64,000 nt of DNA from Digitaria exilis. Lineage: Eukaryota; Streptophyta; Magnoliopsida; Poales; Poaceae. A program made the position numbers and the translations under genes. Under the pieces are notes generated by a model that made no database searches, was not told the DNA's origin, and worked only from the letters and a program-made list of their open reading frames with translations. This document shows, in pieces, positions 55,791-64,000 of this stretch (its first letter is position 1; each line of letters opens with the position of its first letter). The stretch covers positions 930,001 to 994,000 of the forward strand of contig JACEFO010001035.1 in assembly GCA_015342445.1 (NCBI GenBank). Reading direction: 5' to 3'.

Positions 55791-57872
55791 TTGAAGCGGG
55801 AATATTAACACACACTATATTATACTTGCATGAAGAAAAGTATACTGCCAAAAAACTGAAACTGTGAGGAAGCCCATGGAGGGCGCCACTGGATGTGGCA
55901 AACACTTGAAGTGAAACTCCTTGAAGGACTTGATCCTAGTGAGAATGTGCACATGATGAATACTCATGAATGGGATATGGGAAATTAGGAGAAACAACCT
56001 GAAGTTATATTAACTAGAAGTTAAAGTTTACTTGTAGTAAACAAAATACTATGTGTAGTATATCCCGGGTATCTAATAATAAGCTCACATTTTAATTGAC
56101 TTGGTAATTAATTTAAAATCTATAGGACACCTGTTAGTTTTAGATAAAATGAACTTGTGAAACAATTTCAATAGAATCTCCACAAATTCCAAAACAGAAG
56201 ACCATCAAGGTTAATTATCTCACAAGTTGAGAAATATTCACGAAGATGAATGCCTAGCACTTTAAAGCGCGCGTAATATTTTGTGTTGGGATAAGGAGAA
56301 AATATTGACTATATAATAATATAATCTTGATGATATGAGAGAAATGAATGGATTTCGACAATATTACCTCTATAATTGCAAATGTGTCTCTAAACGAGAA
56401 CATGGATCCAAGACTAAAGTCCATGCCAGAGTTGCATGAACCACTTATATCGGGTCAATGAAAGAATGCAATTGAGGTTGGACCATGAATAAAGTATCGC
56501 AACCTAGAAGTTCAAACTATACGAGTCATTATGAAATAATGATATGGTGAAATGCTATGGTTCATAAGTCTTTCATAGGACAATTAAACTCCCATATGTA
56601 TGAATAAATATGTTGTGACATATCTGGCAAATGACATGAATAAATGAATAAAATATTATACAGTTAATCAATGGATTCTGAAAATCCCTGAGAAATGATC
56701 ATTGAAGGACTCATTTTTCCTCGAAGGAATAAAATAGTAAGACATAGAATCAAATCTCATACTAAACATTAAATGTCTAAGGTAGATAATATTCTTGAAT
56801 GAACATTAAAATGTCTCACGAAGAGCACATCCTATAAGGAGTAAAAGTAAAGAGTTCATAGAGGAATACAAATTATTGTGAAAACTATTTCTCTCTATCA
56901 TGAGAGAATTTCTCATAGAAGAGAAATATTATTCTCGAAGAATTAAAGATTCCTGAAGAAAATAATCATTGAACGACTTATCATCCGTCAACTCCTGCAT
57001 GAGCACCAATAATCCTGAAGATACAAGTGAATACTTGTACAGACCCGGATGATTAAACCAGAAGTGAAATGAGGATTTAAATGGTCTTGAATGTACCATT
57101 CAAGAACTCATATGCGCAAAAATAGCTAGCAACCATTGAATAACAAGTATCATTGAATACCATATAAAAGTTATATTGGTGATTGGCAAATTGAATTATC
57201 CCCTTTAAATGCCAAATGAAGACTGACTAACTTCAAACACCAAGGTTTAAAAATATAACACCTCGAAGGTATACTAAATTGCAACTTATTGTCCCCATAT
57301 TCCTATGAAAGGATAAAATTTATTTTTATTGCATAATTAAATAACTAGTTATTAGTGCTTGAAGCATTGCTCCTATCATAGTCTGGAAGAACTATATTAA
57401 GTCATTGAAGGACTAACTATTTTGGTAATCGGATATCAATATTCGTACACATTTATGAAGTTCAAAGAATATGATTATGAGGGGGAGCACATATTTTTAT
57501 TTAGTATTATCCAGAATGAATCAACTTAATGATTATTTATCATGAAGGTATACCACTCGATTATTCAAGATCACATATATCATTATTGCAAGAATCTAAA
57601 GTTTATGCATAATCTTGAAGATTGATCATTGTTCATGAAGAATGATGAATGCATAATTATATAAAAACTAAGAAGGTTTGATGTTGCATTTTTTTCCCCT
57701 TTGTGAGTTTTTACTTGAAGGTTTCTCACATAAGGTTTTTGACGAGGCAACATATGCAATACAATTGCGGATGATATGTACTCTTTTCTCCAATAATCGT
57801 CTTTTCCCACTGTGTTTTTGGATGAAGTCTTTAATGAGACATATACATTCGCGGTAATCACCCAATGGGGAG
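55791..57872 (+). mobile_element. Decayed Copia 3' internal region
   Basis: AT-rich and without open frames. Towards the right it has GAGGGGGAGCAC (about 57481), the GACGAGGCAACATATGCA stretch, TTTTCCCACTGTGTTTTT, TTTAATGAGACA and CCCAATGGGGAG directly before the LTR. This is the order of text between RNase H and the 3' LTR of a common grass Copia type. The coding part is not readable, and no 5' LTR is found in the window. Confidence 0.6.
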
Positions 57873-58135
57873 TGTTGTAAAACAACCAGACTTGAATAGG
57901 AGGAAAGGACTAGAAGTCCTAGTCCATGTCCGGTTACTTGTGGGCTCTTACTGAAACTCCAGTCATAGGTCGGAGTATATGTATATATATGAGAGAGATT
58001 GTCATTGTAAATTATTGAATATGAGGTATAAAGAGAAACTCCACCTACATCGTGTCTTGTCTATTTTGTTCTTGTGCTTACCGTGAGAGACGTGAGAAAG
58101 AGAAGATCCGACTGTTAACGACGTGTTTTACAACA
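57873..58135 (+). repeat. Copia 3' LTR (263 bp), single copy
   Basis: Starts TGTTGTAAAACAACC and ends GTGTTTTACAACA, with a polypurine-like AATGGGGAG immediately before. A TATATATA word lies inside. Since the partner LTR is missing, the element is truncated on its left side. Confidence 0.8.
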
Positions 58136-58265
58136 GTCTGGACCAGGCAGCTTTTTCGAGGTTCAAACCAAACAATCGGGGGCTGATTGGCTACAGGAAT
58201 CAATGCGATCTATGGTCCGTATGGATGGTAAAAAAAAGAAAGAAATTGCCTCAAGTACGTAGCAT

Positions 58266-59640
58266 CATCTCAAGCCACAATTTTTTTGTTTCTATTTACA
58301 AGATAATATTAACACACATTTTTTGTTTTTTTTGCTCGTTTGGCACTGCAGATCAATAGATCACCCCGTACGTGCCCGGTGGCACTGTCAGAGGCAGCTG
58401 CCGCAGATGTCCGACAAAGGACAAGAAGGGACCTGCCTGCCACCACCATGAATTAGGGTGAGTTTAAACTGGGAGAAAAAACACTGTGGATCCAGAAAAA
58501 CATTGTAGATCGTGCTGGTAAGCGTGTTCTGTAGGTGGGAAGGATGGGATGAATAGAGAAAAGTTGGATGAATAAACTCACCCTTATTTGCAGGATAGTG
58601 CGAAGACTCGACGACTCACGGGGTCTCCGCTGCTTGGCTTCTTGCCTCCGACCTCCCTGCCCTAGCTCTGCTCAACCTGCTTCCTTTAGTTACATCATTG
58701 ACCCAAGCCGTCCTTTCCTTTTGGTGGGTTCCATGACTCACATGGATGGATTAGTGATTGGGTGTAAATATCCATCCACCAAACGCTGCCATCAGATTGA
58801 TTTGAGCAGTGGCATATATAGCAATCGGTGGAAATAAATTCAGTCACAGCATAAGACCCAACACAACCGTCCGAGAGAGAAGAGCGAGGTGAGCGACCGT
58901 GGCTGTGGTGACTTGCTTATTAGTTGACCTATAAGGATTCAATCTAGCTTTAAATGGTATATTACTCAACTATGTACTTAATACATAGGCCCTACAACTG
59001 AAATTGGTTAACCCAAATCAGAATGTGTTTTTGCGGATAGAAAAAAATGAATATAGATTTGTAGTCTATTATGTGGAAAAACATTTTATATTATGAAATC
59101 AAAAGTATATGGGGAATTCCTTAATGATTGAGCAATTACTTTTCTAGAATAGAAAATTTCATGTAGATTATATTTTATGTATTTATAAACTGAAAGTTTA
59201 TGTTAAATAGTTGAAATATATGTTATGAGTATTATACTTATAAATAGGCAAAATAAATAAAGAATCTAGACAATAAAAATACTCTCGTAGACTTCGAATG
59301 TTGCAAATTATTATAGGTATACCGAATATACCGTATTGCACACTATGCTAAAATAAATGTAGTATTCATGTTACTACATTAATAAAGTCTAGCTCACTGC
59401 ATACAACATATAACCCCTATTTAAAGGAAGTGTGTGTAACTATTATTTTATTTCACCATAATATCAAAGATATATGGGCATCAACTTGAAGTTGGAGAAA
59501 TATGGATTTGAATTTCCATTATACTAAGTCCATGAGGATATTTTAGAAGTGTGCTAGTAACGAAGATATAATATCAGGGAGAGAAATCCATGTAAATGCC
59601 TTATATTTGAATCAAGAAAGATCTTCACACAATCTGGGAA
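58266..59640 (+). repeat. Direct duplication, copy B
   Basis: Second copy of 53.76-55.79 kb, offset by about 4.5 kb. It contains an extra Tourist-like MITE (58456-58583) and lacks the 54375-55141 segment. It ends abruptly near 59640 at a truncated Tat-type gag sequence. Confidence 0.85.
58456..58583. mobile_element. Tourist-like MITE (PIF/Harbinger), 128 bp
   Basis: Begins GGGTGAGTTTAAACT and ends AATAAACTCACCC, so the terminal repeats are GGGTGAGTTTA(A/T)(A/T). It is flanked by TTA (58453-58455 and 58584-58586). Copy A shows the empty site GAATTATTTGCAG (near 53948), proving both insertion and duplication. Confidence 0.93.
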
Positions 59641-59644
59641 GCAT

Positions 59645-60647
59645 GGGTTGTTTGTAGTTTCCGTTTGCTTTTCTGAGCATGGCTCTTTCGTTGATTCTTC
59701 TTCTGTGGTCATCGTCTGATCTGCAGAAGTTCTCCATTTAATGAAACAGTTCGTGGAGGTTTCTTGGTTTGTTTTTGATGAATTCTGACGCGCATGGCCC
59801 TGGTCCCAATCCGTGGATACATGCATCGATTGCTATTGAGTCTGGGATGTCATCTGTTTGAGCCTTCAATTGGATGAAGCGTTTGAAGTATTGAGCCAAT
59901 GACTCTTTTTCCTCTTGTTTCCATGCGAAGAGATCTCCCGAAGTTAATAGTTGCCTGTTGAATCCTTGGAAGTTCTGAAGTACTTTTGCCTTGAGTTGTT
60001 CCCAGCTAAATATTGATCCTGGGCTTAGTCTTGTGAACCATGTGAGAACCGGTCCTTCATAGGCTATGATGAATGACTTTGCGAGAACTAGTTCGTTTCC
60101 TCCTGCGGAAGCCACAGCAACTTCGTAGCTCATCAAGAACTGCCTTGGATCGCAGGTGCCATTATATTTGGGCAGCGTGATGGGTTTGTACGAGGTTGGC
60201 CAGGAAGGCCCGGGGATAGCAGTGAATTCGCGTCATAGCTTCTGAACCTCGTGTTGTGGTTTGCTGTTTCGAGGGCAGACTCTCTTTCGGGCTCTTGAAT
60301 GGTTTCTTTGCTTGCGTTCAGCTCGTTTTGGAGTCTCATGAGCTCATTCTTAGCCTCTGCAATTTTCCGCTCTTTCTCAGTTTCTTTTCTTTGGTTCTCT
60401 GCTTCCTTTAGCAGGTTTTCTTTTTCTCATTTGAGTCTCTCGATTTCCTGTAACCGTTGCTCGAGGCTGACTTCTTCTTGGTTTTGAGTGTCATCAGTAA
60501 TGGCTAGCTCTACTGAAGCTTGGGGATCATCGTTCTCTTTTTCGTTTTCGTGAGCTTTTGAAGTCTGCGGGTCGTCAGCCCGTTGCTTTTTTTTTTTGGT
60601 GGCATCGTGAGTTTTGATTTCGATTCCAACACGCGGACGGCGCCAAC
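59645..60647 (-). pseudogene. Truncated Tat-type gag
   Basis: Related to the gag of the 39-51-kb element, in the same order (MSYEVAVASAGGNELV, WFTRLSPGSIFSWEQ, ASEFIKNKPRNLHELFH), with the primer-binding TTGGCGCCGTCCGC at its right edge. It is cut off at about 59645 inside gag. Stops and frameshifts occur, for example near 60135 and 60425. Here the gag core reads through the position where the other copy has its extra base. Confidence 0.85.
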
Positions 60648-61101
60648 TGTTGTAACATGGTTTTTCGGATATTACAAACAGTGTGAAGAATTCAATTATC
60701 CTTCTGTCTAAAAACATCCTCCCGTACAGTTACTATTGACCCACTATTTATTGGGGGCAACCTCGTGTGTTTACATGATCATTGCTTCCTGCCAAAATCC
60801 CATAGACTAATTTAGCTTCAGACGACTGTTGCTTCCCGCCAACCTCCGGCCTAGCCTCGTCGCGGGAAGTGGATTTGTCCTTCTCTTCGTCCTTATCTCG
60901 TCCTCGTGCGAGCCTTGACCTCGTGTGAGCTGATGCTCCTCGTGCGAGACAGCTCCGCGGCTTGAGGCCTCAGTCTTGCTTATTCGTCTTCTTTGTGTTG
61001 ACTTCTTCGGATCTCCTATCCTCGCGCACGATAGCCTCATCGATTCCTTCCTGTGAAGATAGAACATGTGCTGCCTGACCCCAAGGGACGTCTTCCCAAC
61101 A
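60648..61101 (-). repeat. LTR of the truncated Tat-type element (454 bp)
   Basis: Starts TGTTGTAACATGG and ends CTTCCCAACA, related to the 513-bp LTRs at 39 and 50.5 kb but diverged and shorter. It adjoins the duplicated promoter of the lectin kinase stub directly at 61102. Confidence 0.85.
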
Positions 61102-61396
61102 CACATAGTACGTGACTGATGTCATTTGTCTTCTTCGTCACCTATAAAGCAGATATTTGGGCCGCCTATAGAAACATGAAACAAAGCTTCCTCCGCTGCC
61201 ACTCACTGGTCGTCCCATGTCGATTCTGCACCACCATGCTCTTATTCTTGATCCTCTGCTCCCTGCTTTCCTTCTCCCGCGCAGAACAATGCAGATCCTC
61301 CGACTGAACCTAGATCTGAGGGACCCTAGTCTTGGCTGGGAAACCGTCACCTACGATCCAGAAACCAGGGCTATCTGTTCCGAACAGATTCAGGTG
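61102..61396 (+). pseudogene. Lectin receptor-like kinase 5' stub
   Basis: Duplicate of 62887-63167: promoter-like text (ACGTGACTGATGT, a CTATAAAG word), a leader and the start MLLFLILCSLLSFSRA, a signal peptide. A TGA replaces the cysteine codon a few residues after the predicted signal cleavage (about 61304). Homology ends at ATTCAGGT (61396), where a foldback sequence begins. Only about 160 bp of coding sequence remain. Confidence 0.8.
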
Positions 61397-61401
61397 ATTA
61401 A

Positions 61402-61840
61402 GTATAGTGAAAGTTTGGATAACTCCCTAAAGTATACTTTGGTTTATTTTAATCCCCTAAACTATGTCATTTGGTTTAATTTACACTTTAATAGATTTTT
61501 TCTTTTTGTTTTTTATGCATAAGTAGAGTCTTGAGTTAAAATTTTGCAAGATGACACTAGACATCATAATATATTATTATTTTGACAGGGAAGGATATTT
61601 AATAATAAATTAATACTTTAAGATACAAACTTTTACAAAAAATCATAAAGAAAAAACCAATATATTTTCTTTACCTCCATTGTGATGGCCCCTACCATCA
61701 TGCAAAATTTTGAATTAAAACTCAACATATATATGGAGATATAAAAAAAACAAATTGCTTTAGAGGTAAAATGAACCAGATCGCATAGTTTTCATTAAAC
61801 TAAAAAATAGTTTAGGGGATTATCTAAACTTTTGCTATAC
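61402..61840. mobile_element. Foldback/MITE-like element, about 440 bp
   Basis: Inverted repeats at 61402-61430 (GTATAGTGAAAGTTTGGATA..) and 61812-61840 (complement GTATAGCAAAAGTTTAGATA..) pair over about 29 bp with several mismatches. An inner pair (ATCCCCTAAACTAT against ATAGTTTAGGGGAT) continues the mirror. Right-hand text to about 61870 suggests that the left end is truncated. No coding. Confidence 0.7.
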
Positions 61841-62046
61841 TTGAGGGGAGTATTTTAGACTTTTTTCCTAATACTAATATCGTTTGCAAGTTGACTTTGG
61901 TGGTGGCACAGCAAACTAAGTAGATCTTGAGGCCCAATTTCGGAATTTGAGACATGTGTATCCTTCAGGCAAGTTTGACCCAAGCATTTCCAATTACGTA
62001 ATAAGTGAAAATTCATTTCTATGGAATTGAGACGTAGTATATGGTA

Positions 62047-62485
62047 CTCCCTCCTTCTCAAATTGTAAGGCCCTGTTCGGATGAACATTTTTGGCTGGGA
62101 TGATTGGCTGGTTTGGCTGGGCTGGCTGACTGGGCCCACCGGCCAGCCTCTCATCACCCACCAGAACCAGCCAGGCTGGGCTGGAAACCAACAAGCCGAA
62201 CAGGGTCTAAGTCATTCTAAGATTCTTGGATAGTTAAATTATCTCAAGTTTAACCAAATTTATGTAACAAGGTACTAACATTTATGATATCAAATAAGCA
62301 CCATTAGTTTCTTCATTAAGTATATTTTTATATTATATCTATTCGGTTCCATAAATTTTTGTAATTGACTCTATAATTTTGATCAAACATAAAAGAGTTT
62401 GATTTTCCATAAATCTTAGAATGACTTACAATTTAGAATGGAGGGCATAAATCTTAGAATGACTTACAATTTAGGATGGAGGGAT
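62047..62485. mobile_element. Stowaway-like MITE, interrupted by a second MITE
   Basis: The left end is CTCCCTCCTTCTCAAATTGT after a TA, and the right end ACAATTTAGGATGGAGGGA before TTA. This is the Stowaway (Tc1/mariner) end type with a TA target. The right end is duplicated: a 38-bp unit CATAAATCTTAGAATGACTT.. occurs at 62408-62445 and 62446-62483. A 139-bp element sits in its left arm. Confidence 0.82.
62069..62207. mobile_element. MITE with GGCCCTGTTCGG ends, nested in the Stowaway
   Basis: Begins GGCCCTGTTCGGATG and ends GCCGAACAGGGTC, with flanking TAA trinucleotides (62066-62068 and 62208-62210). Removing it restores the usual AATTGTAAGTCATTCTAAG text of the Stowaway left arm. The 3-bp TAA target is of PIF/Harbinger type. 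The interior is rich in CCAGCC/GGCTGG words. Confidence 0.85.
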
Positions 62486-62682
62486 TAAGTACTACGTTGG
62501 TGTCGCGTCCACATCATAGTTCATTGACCATTCTTGTGCTACGCTGTCTGTAATTTTGTTGGTACCATCCATGTTCCGTATGTTGACCAATCACATATGC
62601 CGCGTTGACCAATAATCACACAAGCACACTCAATGTATGCGTGTGGAACTGGTCAATTTTGTACGCTGGCTTGTTTGTCTAA

Positions 62683-62842
62683 GGCCCCGTTTAGTTTCCC
62701 AAATATTCCCTAAAAATCCACTATTCATCTAACTTTTCCCTATTCATCCCACCTCTTCTACTCACATATCACTATTCATCTACAGTGTTTTTTTGGTGAA
62801 CAGTGTATTTTCGGGGAATCTTTCCCCAATCTAAACACACCC
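62683..62842. mobile_element. Tourist-like MITE, 160 bp
   Basis: Begins GGCCCCGTTTAGTTTCCC and ends ATCTAAACACACCC, flanked by TAA (62680-62682 and 62843-62845). Interior words ACTATTCATCTA occur twice. It lies about 75 bp upstream of the TATA-like box of the lectin kinase gene, so it is in its promoter. Confidence 0.85.
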
Positions 62843-62886
62843 TAAATAACATCTGATCCACTATTTTCCACAACGACTAGAAAACA

Positions 62887-63002
62887 GATACGTGCCTGAT
62901 GTGACTTGTCTTCGTCATATATAAAGGGGATATCAAGTGGCCTGCAGAACATGAAACAAGCTTCTTCGGTTACCACTGGTCCCATGTTAATTCTGCACCA
63001 CC
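62887..63002 (+). promoter_or_regulatory. Lectin kinase promoter and leader
   Basis: A TATA box (CATATATAAAGG, 62916-62927) lies about 80 bp ahead of the ATG at 63003 (context CACCATGC). The block is duplicated at 61.1 kb in front of the stub, where the TATA word has become CCTATAAAGC. Confidence 0.65.
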
Positions 63003-64000
63003 ATGCTCTTTATCTTGATCCTGTTCTCCCTGCTTTCCTTCTCCCACGCAGAACAATGCAAATCCTCCGACTGCAACCTGGATCTGAGGGACCCTACTCT
63101 TGTCTGGCAAACCGTCACCTACGATCGACTAAACCAGGGCTTTCTGTTCCGAACAGATTCAGGTACCTTACTGTTTGGCACTCAAATCTCTACCCCTCCA
63201 GATGATAGGCTTAACGTCAGCTCGTACAAAAACAGTAACGTTTCTAAGTTCCCTGGGTTGTACTTTCCATGGGGATATATCTGGTACGGGGGTACCTTCA
63301 GGCTTAGCTTCAACATGACTGTCTACGAGGAGCCGAACAGCCCCCCAGTAAGCACCAGCCTGGTACTAGCCATCTTGCCAGCATATAATTTTGATTTTGG
63401 TCCTGCTCCCAACAAACCTATGGACATAGAATAGAACTAGATTCCTGGAGCCAGGAAAACACATCATTTGGTGCCCTGATGGGTTCATGTAGATGGCCTA
63501 TATATGGTATAAGCACTGGTTGTGTAGAGATTCCTATATATCCGGGGATGAAATTTGTAGAATCTTTCATTGTTTACGACCCTCTTGGGCAACGATTGTC
63601 GGTCAGCGTCGGCGAGGCTGCACGGAATCCAGACGCTCCGTTCGCCGTTGCGTCCTCCATGACCCTCGACTTGAGCAAATTGGTGACTAGGAATCAACAA
63701 GGGCAATTTGGTCTTTTTTCCTCTATCGGGCAGCTCGCTCAGCTGCAGACTTAGAACATGACAGTCGATCTGCCTATACCCAAGGGAGGAACGCCAAAGT
63801 GGGTTGTCATTTTGTCCTCAGTACTGAGTTCAGTAGCAGCGACGATCGTCGTGGCTATCATTGTATACTGCTACTTGAATTCGAAATACAGACGGTGGAA
63901 GAAGGACCTGGATCAGCTCGCCAAAACTATGCAGAGCCTTCCGGGTGTGCCGGCTCAAGTCGACTTCGCCGACATCAAGAAGGCCACCAACAACTTCCAT
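63003..64000 (+). pseudogene. L-type lectin-domain receptor-like kinase, 5' part, two lesions
   Basis: The product would be a plasma-membrane receptor kinase with an extracellular legume-lectin-type domain. Visible in order: signal peptide MLFILILFSLLSFSHA; a lectin domain with several N-glycosylation sites (NVSS, NVSK, NMTV) and the YPGMKFVESFIVYDPL strand region; one membrane span (WVVILSSVLSSVAATIVVAI, about 63800-63860); a basic YRRWKKD stop-transfer; then DFADIKKATNNFH, the usual text just before the kinase domain, which lies outside the window. A 5-bp tandem duplication TAGAA (63427-63436) shifts the frame, and an in-frame TAG occurs at 63752-63754. It is either a recent pseudogene or holds sequence errors. 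Confidence 0.8.

Noticed and set aside
1..64000. tRNA, rRNA, CRISPR or prokaryotic-type operon features
   Set aside because: I found no cloverleaf with A/B boxes, no rRNA text and no repeat-spacer array; the tandem arrays have no unique spacers.

Overview
The window is plant nuclear DNA, almost certainly from a grass. The evidence is the combination of grass-type ribosome-inactivating protein (RIP) genes, Stowaway and Tourist MITEs, a large CACTA element, a Tat-lineage Ty3/gypsy element with an antisense gene, and a lectin receptor-like kinase. There are no operons, Shine-Dalgarno sites or compact gene spacing. Most of the sequence is transposable elements nested in one another. I recognise only one apparently intact host gene (a RIP at 8.5-9.3 kb); the other host genes are broken copies, plus one gene cut by the window edge.

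Region 1 (1-22 kb) is a RIP cluster. RIP copy 1 (8521-9288) is open from start to stop and keeps the expected catalytic positions. Copy 2 (10824-11582) has an in-frame stop and frameshifts. Copy 3 (20212-20814) has an internal deletion and frameshifts. The promoter of copy 3 is split twice: by a 5.0-kb Copia element with a perfect 5-bp target duplication (12697-17711), and by about 2.2 kb of foreign sequence between TATA box and ATG. Copies of the RIP 3' flank lie at 1.18-1.52 kb, 10.29-10.69 kb (inverted) and 21.2-21.7 kb. LINE fragments and a small CACTA MITE have also inserted.

Region 2 (22-38 kb) holds a hAT MITE, then a solo-LTR-like sequence (24402-37735, target duplication GATAC) split by a 10.4-kb CACTA transposon (25318-35769). 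The CACTA carries two decayed transcription units on the minus strand: a TNP2-type transposase and a six-exon gene joining an En/Spm-type transposase-associated region to a Ulp1-like cysteine protease. Each unit is preceded by an array built on a 31-bp monomer and followed by AGTACCGG palindromes.

Region 3 (39-51 kb) is a 12-kb Tat-lineage Ty3/gypsy element (39055-51047). Gag-pol with two RNase H domains is on the minus strand. A spliced antisense gene is on the plus strand. A tandem array of hairpin-forming units lies where the two transcription units converge. A 434-bp hAT-type element has split pol between the two RNase H domains.

Region 4 (51-64 kb) contains nested MITEs, a direct duplication (53.8-55.8 and 58.3-59.6 kb) around a decayed Copia 3' end, and a truncated Tat-type gag plus LTR. 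It ends with two copies of the 5' end of an L-type lectin receptor-like kinase: a stub at 61.1-61.4 kb and a longer copy (63003 to the window edge) with a 5-bp frameshift and one nonsense codon. Several insertion sites can be compared with an empty paralogous site inside the same window, so the order of events can be partly reconstructed.
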